From contig JAWHQP010000020.1 in assembly GCA_032586195.1 (NCBI GenBank), forward strand, positions 1 to 18,987: a stretch of DNA of 18,987 nucleotides, read 5' to 3'. The translations under genes and the position numbers were made by a program. Position 1 is the stretch's first letter. Each line of letters starts with the position of its first letter. Positions 15,306 through 18,987 of the stretch are shown piece after piece. Under the pieces are notes generated by a model. It had not been told where the DNA came from. It did not search any database and saw only the letters and a list, made by a program, of their open reading frames with translations. The DNA comes from JAWHQP01 sp032586195. Lineage in GTDB: Bacteria; Pseudomonadota; Gammaproteobacteria; Enterobacterales; Pasteurellaceae.

Positions 15306-15325
15306 CATCCGAAAGGTTCTCTGTA

Positions 15326-16189
15326 GTGAAGAAATATCTAGGAGAGGTTATTCTATTTATTGTAACGTTTATCGCTGCATCCGGTTGGTTTTTCTCTAAA
15401 AACGCTATGATTGAATTCCCAACAATCGGATTCATCGGACTTCGCTTCACATTGGCCGCTATTTTATTTCTTCCATTCGCTACATCTCAATTAAAACAGT
15501 TATCTCAGAAACAATTTCTCTCTTCCAGTTTAGTGGGATTGAGTTATACGACCTATATTATACTTTGGATCTTAGGTTTAATTCATAGCACACATTTTGG
15601 AGAAGGTGCATTTTTAGTCAGTTTATCTATGTTGATTGCCCCTTTTTTATCCTATTTATTATTTAAACACAAACCAAACAAATTATTTTGGTTATCACTT
15701 CCTATAGCGATATTAGGTTTATATTTGCTAGCAGCAAATAAAAGCAGTATTAGCCTTTCTCTAGGCAGTTTAATCTTTCTGTTAAGCTCATTTCTTGCTG
15801 CACTTTATTTTGTACTAAATAATCAATTTTCCCGAAATATCCCCGTATTATCGCTCACTACAATACAAATAGGCACAGTAGGAGTTTGTTGCGGCTTATA
15901 TTCTTTATTCTTTGAAGACTGGCCGGACGAGATTTCCCTCGTTTCTTGGGGTTGGTTCATGGCAAGCGTATTAATTACAACCAATACAAGAGTGTTATTA
16001 CAAACTCTAGGACAAAAATATTGCAATGTAACAAATGCCGCCTTTATTATGATATTGGAACCGGTCTGGACACTAATCTTAAGTATCCTAATCTTAGGTG
16101 AGCATTTAACGTTAAATAAATTCTTCGGTTGTTTGCTAATTCTAGCCGCATTAATTATTTATCGCTTGCCGTTTGTTTTAAAGAAATAA
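15326..16189 (+). CDS. DMT-superfamily (EamA domain) membrane transporter
   Basis: Integral membrane protein of 287 residues with about ten hydrophobic helices arranged as two EamA repeats (roughly 5-135 and 147-285). The end of each repeat carries the typical pattern, for example ILEPVWTLILSILILGE near 247. The start is a GTG with AAAGG upstream. It follows uxuA after 59 bases and a hairpin, so it may be partly cotranscribed. Members export or import amino acids, nucleotides or sugars; nothing here fixes the substrate. Its position at the end of the uronate operon could mean metabolite efflux, but it may simply be a neighbour. The gene is AT-rich. Confidence 0.85.
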   Translation: MKKYLGEVILFIVTFIAASGWFFSKNAMIEFPTIGFIGLRFTLAAILFLPFATSQLKQLSQKQFLSSSLVGLSYTTYIILWILGLIHSTHFGEGAFLVSLSMLIAPFLSYLLFKHKPNKLFWLSLPIAILGLYLLAANKSSISLSLGSLIFLLSSFLAALYFVLNNQFSRNIPVLSLTTIQIGTVGVCCGLYSLFFEDWPDEISLVSWGWFMASVLITTNTRVLLQTLGQKYCNVTNAAFIMILEPVWTLILSILILGEHLTLNKFFGCLLILAALIIYRLPFVLKK

Positions 16190-16207
16190 CTCAGAGGTTA
16201 TTTCTTT
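16180..16207. terminator. Bidirectional terminator between the DMT gene and arcB
   Basis: AAAGAAATAAC and GTTATTTCTTT form a perfect 11-base stem with a 6-base loop, with T-runs on the outer side in both directions. The stem contains the TAA stop of the DMT gene and ends immediately before the arcB stop. Two convergent genes thus share one compact terminator. Confidence 0.8.
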
Positions 16208-18046
16208 TTACTGTTTGTTTATCCAATTTTCTAATGCTTCCACATCTTCTTGCCACAAATCGGTTAACTCGACAATCCATTCATCAATATGTTCCGACCA
16301 CATTTCCGACTCATCATGCTGAATCTGTTCGGCAATCTGTTGAATTCGCTGTAGGCCGACAGATGCTGCGGCTCCCTTAATTTTATGAGCAATTGTCCCT
16401 ACATTTTCATGCTGAGAACTATCCTGTCGATAGATTCGATACGCCTGTATCAGCTCAGACATATATTCCGGCGCAGTTTTAGCAAATAAAGCCAGATTAT
16501 CTGCCACAAATTTTGTGCCAAGCATGTCGATAAGCTCTTTTAACATTTTATAGTTAAATCTATCGTAATCCTCAGAAATAGGTTCTTGTCGAACTAATGC
16601 CGGCACATCGATTTCATCACCAAAATATTCGGATAAACAATACGTCAGAGCGTCTAAAGCCAGTGGCTTGCGTAATACATCATCCATTCCGTTTGCAACA
16701 TATTCTTCTTTATTCTGCATCACATTAGCGGTGAGCGCTACCAGTGGCGGCAGATAATCATAAACGCCGTCCTCATATTTTTTCCGCAAATATTGTGCCA
16801 CTTCAAATCCTGTCATATCAGGCAAACGAATATCCAGCAGCACTAAATCATAATTATTACATTCAAATTTCGCAATCGCATCCTTGCCATTCATCGCAAC
16901 ATCCACTTTATGTCCTAATTTTTCCAACATCGAACGTGCGACAGTCACGTTTAATTCAATATCTTCAACCAATAACACATTAAGTGATAACGTCAGCGGT
17001 CGGGTTATTTCATGTAGCGGAGGAGTAGTCTCATCGGCTTGCATGGTGAAAATAAATGTAGACCCATTTCCCAACTCACTTTGAACCGTTAAATCTCCAC
17101 CCATTAATTCAGCGATAGTCTTAGATACCGAAAGACCAATCCCGCTGCCTGCTGCTTTATGCTTATTTTGCTCGCTACCGACTTGATAATACATATTGAA
17201 TATTTTATCTATGTCCTGCGCAGGAATGCCCTGTCCCGTATCCGCTACACAAAAAGAATAGGAATTTTCAGATATGCGCTGCACAGATAATGTCACTGAA
17301 CCTTGTTCAGTAAATTTAATCGCATTGCTCATTAGATTCCATAAAACCTGGCTAACGCGCGTATAATCCATCAACAACCAATGTGGTAAATTTTCATCTC
17401 GCTGCATACGAAAAACAAGATGTTTTTGTTCTGCCATCAGCATACCGAGATTCAAAATATCTTCCAACAAGGCAGATAAATCCGTTGCCTGCTTATGCAG
17501 CTCAATGCGACTGCCGTCAATTTTTCCCAAATCAATAATATCGTTAAAAATGTGCCCTAACGACACCGCACTTACACTAATTGTTTTTAAATATTTCCGT
17601 TGCTTATCAGTGAGTTGAGTGTCAAGTAGCATACGGCTCAACCCGACAATACCATTCAACGGCGTTCGTAATTCATGGCTAATCGTAGCCATTAATGTTG
17701 TTTTATCTCGACTGGCCTGAGCCAAACGTTCCTCGGCCGCCCGGCGCTCATACACTTCCTGACGTAAATCAGAGACCAGTTGAGTTAAATTCTTACGGGA
17801 TAATTCCAATCGTTCCACCAATAAAGTGAAAAAATAAATGACAAAAGGCGCGGAAATCAATCCGAATAAAATAGAATAACTAAGGCTTAACCAATCAATA
17901 CTTCCCACAAAAACGAGACTGAGCAGCGCATGAGTACATAATGCCAGCACCGCAAGCAATACAAAGCCGAGCAAGGAAAATTTCACCCGACCGAGTTTAA
18001 TAACCCAATCTACATAACGCTGAGCAAAGAATTTTACATTTTTCAT
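16208..18046 (-). CDS. arcB: Aerobic respiration control hybrid sensor kinase ArcB, short form
   Basis: Inner-membrane sensor of respiratory state that phosphorylates ArcA. Its 612 residues are about 165 fewer than E. coli ArcB. Two membrane helices (about 23-47 and 55-78) are followed by a short coiled region (80-118), then the HisKA domain with His124 (SHELRTPLNG). The ATPase domain has an N box near 237-245, DTGQGI near 269 and GSGIGLS near 300. A receiver domain has Asp405 and Lys460, and an HPt domain has His554 (IAHKIKG). The PAS-containing linker of E. coli ArcB, with its redox-active cysteines, is missing; no Cys lies between the second helix and His124. A short ArcB is known in Haemophilus. 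The GGA eight bases upstream supports the ATG at 18046. It converges on the DMT gene and is unrelated to the uronate genes. Confidence 0.95.
   Translation of the reverse strand: MKNVKFFAQRYVDWVIKLGRVKFSLLGFVLLAVLALCTHALLSLVFVGSIDWLSLSYSILFGLISAPFVIYFFTLLVERLELSRKNLTQLVSDLRQEVYERRAAEERLAQASRDKTTLMATISHELRTPLNGIVGLSRMLLDTQLTDKQRKYLKTISVSAVSLGHIFNDIIDLGKIDGSRIELHKQATDLSALLEDILNLGMLMAEQKHLVFRMQRDENLPHWLLMDYTRVSQVLWNLMSNAIKFTEQGSVTLSVQRISENSYSFCVADTGQGIPAQDIDKIFNMYYQVGSEQNKHKAAGSGIGLSVSKTIAELMGGDLTVQSELGNGSTFIFTMQADETTPPLHEITRPLTLSLNVLLVEDIELNVTVARSMLEKLGHKVDVAMNGKDAIAKFECNNYDLVLLDIRLPDMTGFEVAQYLRKKYEDGVYDYLPPLVALTANVMQNKEEYVANGMDDVLRKPLALDALTYCLSEYFGDEIDVPALVRQEPISEDYDRFNYKMLKELIDMLGTKFVADNLALFAKTAPEYMSELIQAYRIYRQDSSQHENVGTIAHKIKGAAASVGLQRIQQIAEQIQHDESEMWSEHIDEWIVELTDLWQEDVEALENWINKQ
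17565..17573 (-). repeat. DNA uptake signal sequence (Haemophilus type)
   Basis: Exact AAGTGCGGT on the minus strand inside arcB, in the sense direction of the gene. The extended T-rich flank is weak. Confidence 0.75.
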
Positions 18047-18294
18047 AATAATTCCATTTTTAGCTTGATAGTGAGTTTATTCTAGCTGATTTAGAGAAGT
18101 TAGGATAGACAAAGGATTGAAAAGAAAAATCGGAAAGTAGTTTCGCTATTGAGCTATAAATTATAAATATAGTAAATCGAACTTCATTAATAATTCAATG
18201 AGTTGCTTACGAGTTAACAAAGCATAATATTTTCTCCAAGGAAAAATTAAGCGGCTGGTTTACGCCAGAGTTTTTGTATAGTAAAAAATACTAA
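18047..18294. other. Noncoding upstream region of arcB
   Basis: AT-rich stretch of 248 bases with no convincing open frame, RNA gene or repeat. A minus-strand TAGAAT at 18079-18084 could be the arcB -10 box, but no -35 box lies at a normal distance. The 18240-18294 part may be the eroded downstream remainder of the adjacent glycosyltransferase fragment. Confidence 0.4.
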
Positions 18295-18545
18295 CTAATA
18301 ATGTACTAATCCTACAATATCAGAATTAATATTTTTCCAAATAAATATAACAAGGTTAATTCACAAAAATTAGCATTCTTATGAGCAATGTTATCTAACT
18401 GATTTTCTCTAAAATATCCTAAATTCGCTCTACAACCAACCTGAGTGGGAAGATAAATATGATCTTTATCTCTTGGTAGTGTAAAGGGTCTATGTGTAGC
18501 AATAAAAATACTTATATTATTATTAATCAGTTGGTCGTTGCTTAG
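18295..18545 (-). pseudogene. Fragment of a DUF4422 glycosyltransferase gene, frameshifted and truncated
   Basis: The minus-strand frame contains ISIFIATHRPF, HIYLPTQVG and NANFCELTLLY, the start of the DUF4422 domain found in lipopolysaccharide and capsule glycosyltransferases. That frame ends in an unrelated tail (FGKILILIL, stop at 18312). Shifting frame at about 18343-18345 restores WKNINSDIVGLVHY, the next family motif, and then a TAG at 18295-18297 falls where the family has the Arg of HYRRY. At least one indel and one nonsense change are thus visible, and about two thirds of the protein is missing. The frame is open upstream to 18641 (WLENAKLCKLRVIYGLF), but this part is not recognised; 18545 is the first Met near the domain. 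Confidence 0.75.
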
Positions 18546-18639
18546 CATGTTACATGCTTTATAACGGGAATTTAGAAATAATCCATATATTACGCGAAGT
18601 TTGCAGAGTTTAGCGTTTTCTAACCAATTAGAATTATGC

Positions 18640-18706
18640 AAAGTGCGGTGCTGAAAAAGTGAGTTTTTTGGGCAGGTTAAAACTCACTTTTTCAGCACCG
18701 CGCTTT
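18640..18706. terminator. Large inverted repeat made of paired uptake signals, probable terminator
   Basis: Two 28-base arms (18640-18667 and 18679-18706) are complementary at all but one position and enclose an 11-base loop. The left arm begins with an exact uptake signal (18641-18649); the right arm carries it with one change (ACCGCGCTT at 18697-18705). Read on the plus strand, the stem is followed by TTTTATTT. Inverted uptake-signal pairs often act as terminators in Pasteurellaceae. This one is much longer than the usual pair, since the arms extend 19 bases beyond the core. Confidence 0.75.
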
Positions 18707-18784
18707 TATTTCGGTCGGCTGTTCTCTCCCATTTCTGCACTGGGAACACTTCTGTTTTCCCTTGCTTTTGTCTTACCTTTCCCC

Positions 18785-18820
18785 AAAAACAAAAAACCTC
18801 AACCGCTTTTGCGGTCAAGG
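18785..18820 (-). terminator. Intrinsic terminator of the rRNA operon
   Basis: On the minus strand CCTTGACCGC and GCGGTTGAGG pair over ten bases (two G-U) around an AAAA loop and are followed by TTTTTTGTTTTT. It lies about 80 bases after the 3' end of 5S rRNA, the expected place for the end of an rrn transcript. Confidence 0.85.
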
Positions 18821-18899
18821 TGTTTAGTCTTTGTTTTTTATTTATATTTGTTATTTATATTTGGTTTGTCTTGTCTTTGTTTTTTTATCTTTAAAATAA
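18821..18899. repeat. AT-rich spacer with short direct repeats
   Basis: Between the 5S gene and its terminator, TTATTTATATTTG occurs twice in tandem (from about 18838), and GTCTTTGTTTTTT occurs on both sides of this pair. This looks like slippage-prone sequence; no RNA gene is seen. Confidence 0.5.
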
Positions 18900-18987
18900 T
18901 ATTTGGCAGTGACCTACTCTCACATGGGGATACCCCACACTACCATCGGCGTCACGGCGTTTCACTTCTGAGTTCGGCATGGGGTCA
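18900..18987 (-). rRNA. rrf: 5S ribosomal RNA, 3' part (cut by window edge)
   Basis: The minus strand carries the conserved 5S core: CCATGCCGAACTCAGAAGTG, then ACGCCGATGGTAGTGTGGGG and GAGAGTAGGTCACTGCCA near the 3' end. It matches E. coli 5S closely, about 88 of roughly 116 bases. The 3' end is placed near 18900 by comparison with the end of E. coli 5S. It is the last gene of an rRNA operon lying to the right. Confidence 0.96.

Noticed and set aside
1..18987. CRISPR array, tRNA gene, transposase or prophage genes
   Set aside because: No spaced direct repeats, cloverleaf-like sequence or mobile-element proteins were seen on either strand by reading; a tRNA or IS search would be decisive.

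Overview
The window is chromosomal DNA from a member of the Pasteurellaceae. Five exact copies of the nine-base Haemophilus-type uptake signal AAGTGCGGT are present. ArcB is the short form, lacking most of the linker of the 778-residue E. coli protein. The right half has, from memory, the same gene order as H. influenzae HI0049-HI0055. A 5S rRNA gene runs off the right edge.

Layout. Bases 1-3601 (minus strand) hold a TRAP binding protein (dctP1), an SDR oxidoreductase of the fructuronate reductase type, uxaC and the start of kdgK. Divergent from these, 3869-8826 (plus) carries dctQ1, a frameshifted dctM1, a cytoplasmic GH31 glycosidase and a GntR/FCD regulator (uxuR copy 1). Bases 8854-9283 are a scar: the first dozen codons of a lost uxuA (plus) face a decayed kdgK-like kinase fragment (minus). 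Bases 9299-13139 (minus) carry a second, intact TRAP transporter (dctM2, dctQ2, dctP2) and a zinc alcohol dehydrogenase. Divergent from these are uxuR copy 2, uxuA and a DMT-family exporter or permease gene (13303-16189, plus). A bidirectional terminator separates this from arcB (16208-18046, minus). The stretch 18047-18900 holds a decayed DUF4422 glycosyltransferase fragment, a large inverted repeat built on uptake signals and the terminator of an rRNA operon, followed by the 3' part of 5S rRNA.

How it works together. UxaC converts glucuronate to fructuronate, the SDR probably reduces that to mannonate, UxuA dehydrates it to 2-keto-3-deoxygluconate, and KdgK phosphorylates it to KDPG. Two TRAP systems would supply carboxylated substrates. 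The GH31 enzyme has no signal peptide and sits between a TRAP permease and a uronate regulator. It may therefore cleave an intact imported uronate-containing glycoside, but its substrate cannot be read from the sequence. Both divergent control regions contain a CRP-like site and TTGG-N4-CCAA operators of the UxuR/ExuR type. In three of the four directions a TATAAT-like box lies at exactly the same distance from the CRP centre.

The main story is a duplicated hexuronate locus. Two uxuR paralogues, two TRAP systems and matching promoters flank a scar where the duplicated uxuA and kdgK have decayed, and one copy has gained a GH31 gene. The left transporter's membrane subunit has a one-base frameshift, so that module may be failing or may contain a sequencing error.
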